Below are positions 54,368-62,828 of a DNA stretch of 64,000 bases, one piece after another. Origin of the DNA: Pseudorhodobacter aquimaris (lineage in GTDB: Bacteria > Pseudomonadota > Alphaproteobacteria > Rhodobacterales > Rhodobacteraceae); assembly GCF_001202025.1 (NCBI RefSeq), contig NZ_LGHS01000052.1, forward strand, positions 7,501-71,500, read 5' to 3'. Each line of letters opens with the position of its first letter. The stretch's first letter is position 1. The notes under the pieces are model-generated. The model worked only from the letters and a program-made list of their open reading frames with translations, did no database searches and was not told where the DNA came from. The position numbers and the translations under genes are program-made.

Positions 54368-55376
54368 TCTCGCGCTGGCTGCAAGCCTGCTCGCAACCCC
54401 CGCCATGGCGGATAAACTGGGCCTTGGCCGTGCCGCCCTGCCCGAGGAAGTCGCCGCCTGGGACAAGGATGTGCGCCCCGACGGCAAGGGCCTTCCTGTC
54501 GGGTCCGGCGATGCGCTGGTGGGGGAGGAAATCTTTGCCGATCAATGCGCCTCTTGCCACGGTGATTTTGCCGAGGGCATCGACAACTGGCCGAAACTTG
54601 CGGGCGGTATGAATACGCTGGACCGCAAGGACCCGCTGAAAACCGTGGGCAGCTATTGGCCGCATGTGTCAACCGTTTGGGATTACGTCAACCGCTCCAT
54701 GCCCTTTGGCGCGGCGCAAACCCTGGCGCCCGATGACGTCTATGCCATCGTCGCCTATATCCTTTATTCCAACGATCTGATTGAGGATGATTTCGTTCTG
54801 TCGCATGAAAACCTTGCGGATTTTGAGCTGCCAAATGCGGGCGGGTTCTTCCTCGATGATCGGGAAACCACGGAATATCCGCAATTCTCGGCACCCGCCT
54901 GCATGGAAAACTGCAAGGAGAGCGTTGAGATTACCATGCATGCGACCGTGCTGGACGTCACACCAAATGACCTGACCGATGACGCGCCGGTTGAAGAAGC
55001 CGAAGCACCTGCCCAAGCACCCGCACCAGAGCCGGTTGTCGAAGCGACTGTTGACCCCGCCCTGATCGCAGCCGGCGAAAAGGTGTTCAAGAAATGCGCC
55101 GCCTGCCATCAGGTTGGTGAGGGCGCCAAGCACCGTGTCGGCCCGACCCTGAACGGGATGATCAACCGCACGGCCGGCACTGTTGACGGGTTCAAATATT
55201 CCGACTCTATGCTTGAGGCGGGCGCGGGCGGTATGATCTGGGATGATGCCACCCTGCATGCCTATCTTGAAAAGCCGCGCGACGTCGTGCCCAAAACCAA
55301 GATGTCCTTTGCCGGTCTTAAAAAATCCGAAGACCGGGACGCCGTCATCGCCTATCTCGCAAGTTTCGGGGAATAA
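54351..55376 (+). CDS. soxD: sulfane dehydrogenase diheme cytochrome subunit SoxD
   Basis: 341 residues. Signal peptide (about 1-20), first heme motif CASCH (66-70) and second CAACH (249-253), separated by a Pro/Ala/Glu-rich linker (about 215-240). Accepts electrons from SoxC. The ATG at 54351 follows GGGGAGGCTGAAA inside the end of soxC. Confidence 0.95.
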   Translation: MSKFLNLALAASLLATPAMADKLGLGRAALPEEVAAWDKDVRPDGKGLPVGSGDALVGEEIFADQCASCHGDFAEGIDNWPKLAGGMNTLDRKDPLKTVGSYWPHVSTVWDYVNRSMPFGAAQTLAPDDVYAIVAYILYSNDLIEDDFVLSHENLADFELPNAGGFFLDDRETTEYPQFSAPACMENCKESVEITMHATVLDVTPNDLTDDAPVEEAEAPAQAPAPEPVVEATVDPALIAAGEKVFKKCAACHQVGEGAKHRVGPTLNGMINRTAGTVDGFKYSDSMLEAGAGGMIWDDATLHAYLEKPRDVVPKTKMSFAGLKKSEDRDAVIAYLASFGE

Positions 55377-55377
55377 C

Positions 55378-55686
55378 ATGGGACGGGGGGCGCGTTTCCT
55401 CCTGTCTGTTCTCGCGGCGCTTCCCGGTGGCGCCGCGGCACAGCCCCTTGGCGATGCGGAGTACGGAGAGTACCTTTCGGCAGAATGCACCACCTGCCAC
55501 CAGCGCGATGGATCGTTTGACGGGATCCCTTCCATCACCCGCTGGCCCACAAAGGAATTTACAGCCGCCATGCTTGCCTATCGGGCCAAACAGCGGCCCC
55601 ATCCGGTGATGCAGATGGTGGCTGCCCGCCTGTCGGATGAGGAAATCGCCGCACTTGCCGCCTATTACGCCACAATCGAAAACTGA
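55378..55686 (+). CDS. soxE: small monoheme cytochrome c, SoxE position
   Basis: 102 residues. Signal peptide (about 1-22), one heme motif CTTCH (37-41) and a likely Met ligand in PVMQMVA. By position between soxD and soxF it is soxE, the probable electron acceptor of SoxF, as in flavocytochrome c partners. It is short, with only one heme. Begins 1 bp after the soxD stop. Confidence 0.85.
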   Translation: MGRGARFLLSVLAALPGGAAAQPLGDAEYGEYLSAECTTCHQRDGSFDGIPSITRWPTKEFTAAMLAYRAKQRPHPVMQMVAARLSDEEIAALAAYYATIEN

Positions 55687-55713
55687 CGGGCGCAAACTGA
55701 AACGGGAGGATTT

Positions 55714-56973
55714 ATGATCGCACTAAACAGACGCTTATTCATTGGCACGCTGACAGCAACCCTCACCGCGCCGATGGTAATCGCCCGAACCCGCCCGCGT
55801 GTGGTCATCATCGGCGGGGGGGCAGGCGGGGCCACAATCGCGCGCTACTTGGCCAAGGACAGCAAAGGTGCGCTGGATGTGGTGTTGGTGGAGCCGACCC
55901 GCACCTATTACACCTGCTTTTTCTCCAACCTCTTTCTGGGCGGGTTTCGCGAGTATAAAAGCCTTGGCCACGGCTATGGCACATTGGCCGCAGAGTACGG
56001 CGTCAACGTCGTGCATGATTTCGCAACTGGCGTGGACCGCGACGCCAAAGCGGTCACGCTCGCCTCGGGGGTGGTCATGCCCTATGATCGTTTGGTGCTG
56101 TCGCCCGGCATTGATTTTGTCGAAGGCTCGGTTCCCGGATGGTCGCTGGCGGCGCAAAATGCCATGCCCCATGCCTATAAGGGCGGCAGCCAGACACAGC
56201 TTTTAAAGGCGCAACTGGCCGCGATGCCCGAAGGCGGCACCTTTGCCATGGTCGCACCACCCAACCCCTACCGCTGCCCGCCCGGCCCTTATGAACGGAT
56301 CTCGATGGTCGCGCATTATCTGAAGTCCCATAACCCGACGGCCAAGATCCTGATCCTCGACCCCAAGGAGGGCTATTCCAAACAGGCGTTGTTCGAGGAG
56401 GGCTGGGACAGGCATTACCCCGGCATGATCACCCGCATCGGTCCCGATATGGGCGGTAACATGCTGAAGGTTCGCCCCGACGCGATGGAGGTTGTGGTGG
56501 ACGGTGAGGTTGAAAAAGTCGATGTCTGCAACGTCATCCCCGCACAGCGCGCGGGCAATATCGCCAGCCTTGCGGATGTGACCGAGGGCGGATGGGCGCC
56601 TGTCCAGGCCGACAGCATGCTGTCGAAAACGGATACGAATATCTATGTTCTGGGCGATGCCACCAATCAGGCGGATATGCCGAAATCGGCCTTTTCCGCG
56701 AATTCACAGGCCAAAGTCGCGGCCAATCATATCCGCGGCGCGCTGACCGGATCAAAGGTATTTCCGGCCAGATATTCCAACACCTGCTGGTCTTTGATCG
56801 CGCCCGATGACGGTGTGAAAGTCGGTGCCAGCTATGCGCCGACGCCTGAAAAAATCGCCTCGGTGCAAGGCTTTATCAGCCAGCGGGGCGAAGATGATGC
56901 CCTTCGCAAAGCCACCTATGAGGAAAGCCTTGGTTGGTATGCGGGCATCACCGCCGATATGTTCGGCGCGTAA
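55714..56973 (+). CDS. soxF: flavoprotein SoxF (sulfide dehydrogenase-like)
   Basis: 419 residues. Signal-like N-terminus containing a twin-Arg (NRRLFIGTLTATLTAPMVIA), an FAD-binding GGGAGG loop, and two conserved cysteines (NPYRCPPGPYE and SNTCWSL) that form the redox disulfide of flavocytochrome c sulfide dehydrogenases. It oxidises sulfide or enhances Sox activity. A pair with SoxE. Confidence 0.93.
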   Translation: MIALNRRLFIGTLTATLTAPMVIARTRPRVVIIGGGAGGATIARYLAKDSKGALDVVLVEPTRTYYTCFFSNLFLGGFREYKSLGHGYGTLAAEYGVNVVHDFATGVDRDAKAVTLASGVVMPYDRLVLSPGIDFVEGSVPGWSLAAQNAMPHAYKGGSQTQLLKAQLAAMPEGGTFAMVAPPNPYRCPPGPYERISMVAHYLKSHNPTAKILILDPKEGYSKQALFEEGWDRHYPGMITRIGPDMGGNMLKVRPDAMEVVVDGEVEKVDVCNVIPAQRAGNIASLADVTEGGWAPVQADSMLSKTDTNIYVLGDATNQADMPKSAFSANSQAKVAANHIRGALTGSKVFPARYSNTCWSLIAPDDGVKVGASYAPTPEKIASVQGFISQRGEDDALRKATYEESLGWYAGITADMFGA

Positions 56974-57010
56974 CCGTGCGCTGCCAACCCATCTGCTGAA
57001 AGGGACCCCT

Positions 57011-57898
57011 ATGAAACGACGTGACTTTATGGCGCTTTCCGTCGCCGCCCTTACCCTGCCACGCGCAGGCTTTGCCGCCAGCACGATGACCCTGCCGGAC
57101 GCAAAGCTGACGATGCTGTCGGATGGTAACCTTACCCTGCCGGGCGATTTCGTGCTGGCCGGACTGGACGCGACCGAGGCGGCCGGCATCCGCCAAAAGT
57201 TCAACCTTGATCCCGACAGCTACACCCCGCCCTGCAACCTCACGCTTTATCAGGATGGCACGCGTAATGTGCTGTTCGATGTGGGGGCCGGCCCCGACTT
57301 CATGCCCTCGGCGGGCAAGCTGGAGGCCGCGCTGGCGGCCGCGGGTCTTTCGCATGATGATATCACCCATGTCGTTTTCACCCATGCGCATCCCGATCAC
57401 CTGTGGGGGCTTTTGGATGATTTTGACGACCCGAAATTTGCCAATGCCGAATATCTTATGGGCCGTGCCGAGTTCGACTATTGGATGGACCCGAACACCG
57501 TCCATACCATCGGCGATGCCCGCGCCAGCTTTGCCGTGGGGGCGGCCCGCAGGTTGGAGGTTATTGCCGATCAGTTGCAGTTCTTTGCGGATGGCGAAGA
57601 GCCGCTGGCCGGTATCACCGCACGTCTGACCCCCGGCCACACACCCGGCCATATGGCGTTTATCCTTGGCGGTAAGGTCTTGGTGACGGGGGATGCCATC
57701 TCCAACGATCATCTGGCATTTTTGCGTCCCGATGCGGCGTCACCCTCGGATCAGGATCCCGATCTGGCGGCCGCAACGCGGGTCTCACTGCTTGATCAGA
57801 TCACCGCGGATCAGCTTGTCATCGCAGGGTTCCACCTGCCCGGCGGTTTGGGCCATGCCACCCGTGACGGCGACAGCTACACCTATATCGAAGGATAA
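57011..57898 (+). CDS. soxG: metallo-beta-lactamase-fold hydrolase SoxG
   Basis: 295 residues. Tat-like signal (MKRRDFMALSVAALTLPRAGFA). Metal-binding THAHPDH at 124-130, a later GHTPGHMAF, and VTGDAISNDH. Exported hydrolase with an intact binuclear metal site; role in sulfur oxidation not known, dispensable in Paracoccus. The ATG at 57011 follows AAAGGGACCCCT. Confidence 0.9.
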   Translation: MKRRDFMALSVAALTLPRAGFAASTMTLPDAKLTMLSDGNLTLPGDFVLAGLDATEAAGIRQKFNLDPDSYTPPCNLTLYQDGTRNVLFDVGAGPDFMPSAGKLEAALAAAGLSHDDITHVVFTHAHPDHLWGLLDDFDDPKFANAEYLMGRAEFDYWMDPNTVHTIGDARASFAVGAARRLEVIADQLQFFADGEEPLAGITARLTPGHTPGHMAFILGGKVLVTGDAISNDHLAFLRPDAASPSDQDPDLAAATRVSLLDQITADQLVIAGFHLPGGLGHATRDGDSYTYIEG

Positions 57899-57901
57899 AT
57901 C

Positions 57902-58840
57902 ATGCGTTTTCTTGCCCTTTTCCTGCTTGCGACACCCGCCTTTGCGTCCGAGGATATCCCCGACCAATACCCGCAATCGGTGCTTTATTCCAAACCGGTC
58001 GAGGTGATCCCCCATGTGTTTTCCGCCATTGGTGCCACTGCTCCGCCCACCTATGAAAACGCGGGTCATAACAACAACCTGTCGTTTATCGTCACCGGCG
58101 ACGGCGTGGTCGTGGTCAATTCCGGCGCGTCCTACCTTTTGGCCAAAGCCCTGCATGGCGAGATCAAAACCGTCACCGATCAGCCAGTCAAACTGGTGAT
58201 CAATGAGAACGGCCAAGGCCACGCGATGCTGGGCAATAACTACTGGATCGATCAAGGCGTGCCTGTTCTGGCGCACGCCGATGCCGCCGCCGAATTTGCC
58301 GATACCGCAGGGCAATCCATGGCCGGCCTGCAAAGCTATGCGCTGGAAAATGCCGAAGGGACCGTCCCGATGGGCCCGACAGAGACCTTTACCGACCGCC
58401 GCGACATCACCATGGGGAATTTCCAGATTGAGGTGCTCCACCTCGGCCCTGCCCATTCCGCCGGTGACATTCAGGTGTGGTTGCCCGAACAGGGCCTGAT
58501 GATCGCGGGCGATATCGCCTTCCACGAACGCATGCCGCCGATTTTTCAAGGCACCTGCACAAGCTGCTGGATCGAGACATGGGAAGGCCCGCTGACCGAT
58601 CTGTCACCGACCTATGTCATCCCCGGCCATGGCCATCCGACCAATTTTGCCCAGGTGACCCGCTATACCCGTGATTATCTGGTGCATCTGCGTTCGGTAA
58701 TCGGCGCGCATATCGACAATGGCGGTGACCTTACGGATGCCTATTATGTTGACCAATCCGCCTATCGCCATCTCGATACGTTTGAGGAGCTGGCCACCAA
58801 AAACGCGGGCGTCGTCTATGAGGAAATGGAATTCGAATAG
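57902..58840 (+). CDS. soxH: metallo-beta-lactamase-fold protein SoxH, altered metal motif
   Basis: 312 residues. Signal peptide (about 1-16). The fold is clear (LVINENGQGHAMLGNNYW, LGPAHSAGDIQVWLPEQGLMIAGDI, IPGHGHPTNF), but the first metal motif, HxHxDH in active members, reads NENGQGH (101-107), keeping only the last histidine. The second and third metal positions (PAHSAGD, GHGHP) are retained. It may bind one metal or act differently from SoxG. Last gene of the sox operon. Confidence 0.87.
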   Translation: MRFLALFLLATPAFASEDIPDQYPQSVLYSKPVEVIPHVFSAIGATAPPTYENAGHNNNLSFIVTGDGVVVVNSGASYLLAKALHGEIKTVTDQPVKLVINENGQGHAMLGNNYWIDQGVPVLAHADAAAEFADTAGQSMAGLQSYALENAEGTVPMGPTETFTDRRDITMGNFQIEVLHLGPAHSAGDIQVWLPEQGLMIAGDIAFHERMPPIFQGTCTSCWIETWEGPLTDLSPTYVIPGHGHPTNFAQVTRYTRDYLVHLRSVIGAHIDNGGDLTDAYYVDQSAYRHLDTFEELATKNAGVVYEEMEFE

Positions 58841-58847
58841 GCGGTCA

Positions 58848-58878
58848 CGCCCCCCGATTTACACCGTAACGGGGGGCG
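58848..58878. terminator. hairpin between converging soxH and ribH
   Basis: CGCCCCCCG (58848-58856) with CGGGGGGCG (58870-58878), a perfect 9-bp GC stem between the two stop codons. No T-run, but position fits a terminator for both transcripts. Confidence 0.65.
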
Positions 58879-58884
58879 GGCCGA

Positions 58885-59328
58885 TCAACCGTCCAAATCA
58901 ATCGCCGCAACAGCAAGCACGGCCTGCGCGGCCTCAGCCCCTTTTTTAACAAAGTGCTGGGTGAAGAATGAGATGTGTTCATCCGTGGGTTGGAAATGAT
59001 GCGGCGTCAGGGATACCGAGAACACAGGCACGCCCGTTTCCAACTGCACATCCATCAACCCGGTGACCACAGCGGCGGCGACAAAATCATGCCGGTAGAG
59101 GCCCCCATCCACCACCAAAGCCGCACAAACCACGGCGTCATAGCCACCCTTTTGCGCCAGACGTTTCGCCAAGAGCGGCATCTCAAACGCGCCGGGCACG
59201 TCAAAGGGCACAATATCGGCGGCCTGCCCTGCGGCCTTCATTTCATCCGCAAAGCCGGTCAGCGCCTGATCGACGATGCCCGCGTGCCAACGTGCTTTGA
59301 TAAAAGCGATTTTCAATGTCTTAATCAT
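58885..59328 (-). CDS. ribH: 6,7-dimethyl-8-ribityllumazine synthase, RibH2 type
   Basis: 147 residues. Makes the riboflavin precursor lumazine. The sequence matches the RibH2 branch known from Brucella and Mesorhizobium (IKARWHAGIVDQA, FDVPGAFEMPL, VVDGGLYRHDFVA, SLTPHHF) rather than the usual icosahedral enzyme. It stands alone without other rib genes and has an FMN riboswitch in its leader. RibH2 proteins are decameric. Confidence 0.92.
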   Translation of the reverse strand: MIKTLKIAFIKARWHAGIVDQALTGFADEMKAAGQAADIVPFDVPGAFEMPLLAKRLAQKGGYDAVVCAALVVDGGLYRHDFVAAAVVTGLMDVQLETGVPVFSVSLTPHHFQPTDEHISFFTQHFVKKGAEAAQAVLAVAAIDLDG

Positions 59329-59395
59329 AGGAACCTTCCCGTTTCATGTCAGGCCCCCAAGGCGCGATCGGGGCGGTAAAACCACCCCAACCGTT

Positions 59396-59515
<120 letters not shown>

Positions 59516-59562
59516 CGTGAACTTAGAACCAAGCAAACCGGCATGCAAGATTGCTTGGCCCC

Positions 59563-60210
59563 CTAAAACGGGCAGGGCGCAGAGAAATTCATCGCAGCCT
59601 CGGTTTCGGGGTGGCGGATTTTCAAGCTGTCGGCATGAAGCATCAAACGCGGGAAATCCGCCGCCGCACCCGTCGCATAAAGCGGATCGCCCAAGATCGG
59701 GTGCCCTATCGCCTGCATATGCACCCGCAGCTGATGGCTGCGACCGGTTTGCGGGGTCAGCTTCATCCGGGTTTCGCCATTGCCGCGCTTCAGCGCCCGC
59801 CAATCGGTGATCGAGGGTTTTCCCGTCTCAAAATTCACATGCTGGCGCGGGCGGTTGGGCCAATCCACGATCAAGGGCAGGTCGACGCGGCCGGTATCCT
59901 CGGCCACCTCGCCCCAAACCCGTGCGAGGTAAATCTTCTTGGTCAGCCGTTTTTCGAACTGCTGGCCCAGAAACCCCTGTGCCGCCTTGGTGCGCCCGAA
60001 AATCATCACGCCGGATGTATCGAGATCCAACCGATGCACCAGCAAGATATCGGGATAGACCTCTCGCAGTCGGCCGATCAGGCAATCCTGCCGGTCCTCC
60101 CCGCGCCCCGGCACCGACAAAAGCCCCGAGGGCTTATCCGCCACCACGATGTGTTCATCCGCGAACAGCACGGAAAGCGGGGTGTCGGGGGGGGTGTAGA
60201 TAAATCTCAT
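59563..60210 (-). CDS. RluA-family pseudouridine synthase
   Basis: 215 residues. Catalytic Asp62 in HRLDLDTSG, and QTGRSHQLRVHMQAIGHPILGDPLY near residue 160. The short form without an S4 domain resembles RluA, which modifies 23S rRNA and some tRNAs. The target cannot be fixed from the sequence. Confidence 0.92.
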   Translation of the reverse strand: MRFIYTPPDTPLSVLFADEHIVVADKPSGLLSVPGRGEDRQDCLIGRLREVYPDILLVHRLDLDTSGVMIFGRTKAAQGFLGQQFEKRLTKKIYLARVWGEVAEDTGRVDLPLIVDWPNRPRQHVNFETGKPSITDWRALKRGNGETRMKLTPQTGRSHQLRVHMQAIGHPILGDPLYATGAAADFPRLMLHADSLKIRHPETEAAMNFSAPCPF

Positions 60211-60251
60211 ACGGGCCTGTTATCGCAGCGCTTTGCCATGGGCAATCACGC

Positions 60252-60707
60252 TTATTCCGCCCCTTCAAAAAGTAGCGCCATCAGCTTGGTCAGCGCGTCC
60301 ACATCGGTTTGGGTAAAGGCGTCGGGGGTGTTGCTATCAAGATCCAGCACCCCCAGCAATTTCCCCGCGCCGCTCCACACCGGCAGGACCAGCTCCGATC
60401 TGGTTGACGACGCGCAGGCGATATGGCCCGGGAACGCCTCTACATCCGGGACAAGCTGCGCCTGCCCCAAGCGCGCCGCCGCCCCGCACACCCCCTTGGA
60501 GAACGGGATGACAAGGCAGCCGTGACCGCCTTGATAGGGCCCGATTTTCAAGACCTCCGGTTCCGTCACGCGGTAAAACCCCGTCCAATCAGACATCTCA
60601 TGCGCGTGATGCAATTCGCACGCAATCGTAGCCATCAGTGCAACAGCATCGGTTTCGCCGTGGCACAGGGACGTCAGCGTTTTGGTCAGCTCGGCGTAAT
60701 CAGGCAT
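60252..60707 (-). CDS. msrC: free methionine-(R)-sulfoxide reductase (GAF domain)
   Basis: 151 residues, one GAF domain. The three cysteines of the fRMsr family are present: GCLVIPFSKGVCG and HIACASSTRSE. It reduces free Met-R-sulfoxide. The start at 60707 is chosen from family length; a longer frame to 60797 overlaps the thiolase gene. Its start lies inside the 3' end of the thiolase gene. Confidence 0.87.
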   Translation of the reverse strand: MPDYAELTKTLTSLCHGETDAVALMATIACELHHAHEMSDWTGFYRVTEPEVLKIGPYQGGHGCLVIPFSKGVCGAAARLGQAQLVPDVEAFPGHIACASSTRSELVLPVWSGAGKLLGVLDLDSNTPDAFTQTDVDALTKLMALLFEGAE

Positions 60708-61877
60708 CGGGGCGTTCAATCGCGATGGCTGTGCCCTCACCCCCGCCGATGCAGATCGCAGCGATTCCACGTTTGAGGCCGCGGTGTTCCATCGCATGAA
60801 GCAAAGTCACGATGATCCGCGCACCCGAGGCGCCGATGGGATGACCCAAAGCACAAGCACCGCCATTCACATTCACCTTGTCATGCGGGATCTCCAGCTC
60901 ACGCATAAAGGCCATAGGGACAACGGCAAAGGCCTCGTTCACCTCCCAAAGATCAACGCTTTGCGCGTCCCACCCCAAAGATTTCAACAGCTTGCGCGCA
61001 GCAGGCACCGGCGCTGTCGGAAAATCACAAGGCGCATGGGCATGGCTGGCATGGCCGCGGATATAGGCGCGAACCGGCAGGGAATGTGTCTGTGCCGCGT
61101 CCTCGGATGCAATCAAAAGCGCCGCCGCCCCATCCGAGATAGAGGAAGAATTGGCCGCCGTCACCGTCCCGTCCTTGCGGAATGCGGGCTTTAGCGTGGG
61201 GATCTTTTCGGGGCGGGCCTTGCTTGGTTGCTCATCCGCGCTGATGGTGATGTCGCCCTTGCGGGTGGTCACGGTAAAGGGCGCAATCTCGGTGGTCAGC
61301 GCGCCCGAATTCTGCGCCTCCAATGCACGGCTAAGCGAGGCAAGCGCATAGGCGTCCTGATCCTCACGGGTGAACCCGATGGCTGCGCGCAATCCTCGGC
61401 AAAGGTGCCCATCAGGCGGCCCTTGTCATAGGCATCCTCCAGCCCGTCAAGGAACATATGGTCAAGGGTGGTGCCATGGCCCAACCGCGCACCGCTGCGC
61501 ATTTTGGGCAAAAGATAGGGCGCCTCGGTCATGCTCTCCATGCCGCCTGCCACCATGACCTGCGTCTGGCCCAGCGCGACCTGATCATGCGCCACCATCG
61601 CCGCCTTCATCCCCGAGCCGCACATCTTGTTCAGCGTAGTCGCCGGAACCGCATCGGATAGCCCCGCCGCAAAGCCTGCCTGCCGCGCGGGGGCCTGACC
61701 CTGCCCCGCCGGCAAAACGCAGCCCATCAACAGCTCCTCAACCAATGCCGGATCAGCGTTTCCAAGGGCGGCACGAATGGCAGCCCCGCCCAATTGCGCG
61801 GCCGGAACACCCGAGAAAACACCCTGAAACCCGCCCATCGCCGTGCGCGCCGCACCTGCTATAACAACTTTATGCAT
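60700..61877 (-). pseudogene. acetyl-CoA acetyltransferase (thiolase), interrupted by a frameshift
   Basis: Two overlapping frames make one thiolase of about 392 residues. The first (from ATG 61877) has the nucleophile cysteine region LNKMCGSGMKA and runs to GTFAEDCA, then leaves the family. The second (up to 61392, ending at 60700) resumes at AAIGFTREDQDAYA and contains the NEAFA, GGACALGHPIGASGARI and CIGGGEG motifs with the catalytic His and second Cys. Adding one G within GCGCAGCC at about 61384-61391 joins the frames. It would condense or split acetoacetyl-CoA, for fatty acid, ketone or PHB metabolism. Damage is a single base, so a consensus error is likely. Confidence 0.85.
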
Positions 61878-61965
61878 TTCTGATCCCTAGTCGAAATTTA
61901 GTTACCGAATGCTAACCACTCGTAACTTACGGTGCCAAGAGGAAATTTGTGAAGGAACCGTTTCG

Positions 61966-62301
61966 ATGAACATAACCGCCAAGGCCCATGAGGACCTGAT
62001 CCTTGTTACAGTAGGCGAAGACCGGATCGATGCCGCCTGCGCCATCCAGTTCAAAGAACGTATGCGCGAATTGACACAAGCGCCATCCTCTCGCGTGATC
62101 CTAGATCTCTCCACTGTCGCGTTTCTGGACAGCTCTGGCCTTGGCGCTGTGGTGGCGGTGATGAAACTGCTGGGGCCTGACCGTAAACTCGAACTTTCCG
62201 GGCTGACACCAACCGTGGCCAAAGTTTTCCATCTGACACGCATGGACACCGTGTTTACAATTCATCCCAGTTTGCCAGACGGACTCCAAAAAGCCGGCTA
62301 A
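61966..62301 (+). CDS. STAS-domain anti-anti-sigma factor, RbaV-like
   Basis: 111 residues, a single STAS domain. DSSGLG at 55-60 is the conserved phosphorylation loop of SpoIIAA/RsbV-type proteins. It competes for the anti-sigma kinase encoded next door. In Rhodobacter capsulatus the pair RbaV/RbaW affects gene transfer agent production and stationary-phase survival, and this pair looks equivalent. The ATG at 61966 follows GAAGGAACCGTTTCG. The phosphatase (RbaY) is not in the window. Confidence 0.87.
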   Translation: MNITAKAHEDLILVTVGEDRIDAACAIQFKERMRELTQAPSSRVILDLSTVAFLDSSGLGAVVAVMKLLGPDRKLELSGLTPTVAKVFHLTRMDTVFTIHPSLPDGLQKAG

Positions 62302-62340
62302 TATGGGGAACACGGCATTTGCCTAAACGACAAGGATGTT

Positions 62341-62745
62341 ATGGAATTGGTGTTTGATAGTAATCTGGACGCCGTGCGCGGCGGTCTTGCTGATTTGCTG
62401 GACAGCGGTCCCCTTTGCGCAATGGAGGCGGACGCTCGTGGCACAGCAGAAATCGTCTTGGCAGAGGTGTTCAATAATGTGGTTGAACACGCCTATGCTA
62501 CACGTCAAGGGCGGATAAAGGTCTGTCTGAAAAACCATCCTGACGGAGTTTTGGTAACTGTTATTGACAGTGGCAGCCCCTTTCCCCAGCAGCAATTGCC
62601 ACAGGGCCTGCTTCCGGAAATCAACGCATGGGACGATCTGCCCGAAGGTGGGTTTGGCTGGTATCTGATCCGCTCTCAAGTCCGACATCTAAGCTATCAG
62701 CGTGAGGGAAAACACAACCGTCTGACATTCTGCCTTCCGTATTGA
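62341..62745 (+). CDS. anti-sigma factor kinase (RsbW/RbaW-like ATPase)
   Basis: 134 residues of the GHKL ATPase type. N-box EVFNNVVEHAY, DSGSPFP as the G1-like box, and GGFGWYLI as the G2-like segment. It probably binds a sigma factor and phosphorylates the STAS protein. It lies 39 bp behind the STAS gene, so they are co-transcribed. The target sigma is not in the window. Confidence 0.87.
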   Translation: MELVFDSNLDAVRGGLADLLDSGPLCAMEADARGTAEIVLAEVFNNVVEHAYATRQGRIKVCLKNHPDGVLVTVIDSGSPFPQQQLPQGLLPEINAWDDLPEGGFGWYLIRSQVRHLSYQREGKHNRLTFCLPY

Positions 62746-62828
62746 ACCGCGTATTGGGTGCTGCACCTTGCGCAGACCACAACATTCAGCTTTCATAGGT
62801 TAGGAACATTGCTCGCTGGGGGTAAATA

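Noticed and set aside
45589-58840. Sox cluster as a mobile sulfur island
   Set aside because: No integrase, tRNA junction, direct repeats or clear change in composition at either end. Horizontal origin cannot be shown from this window.
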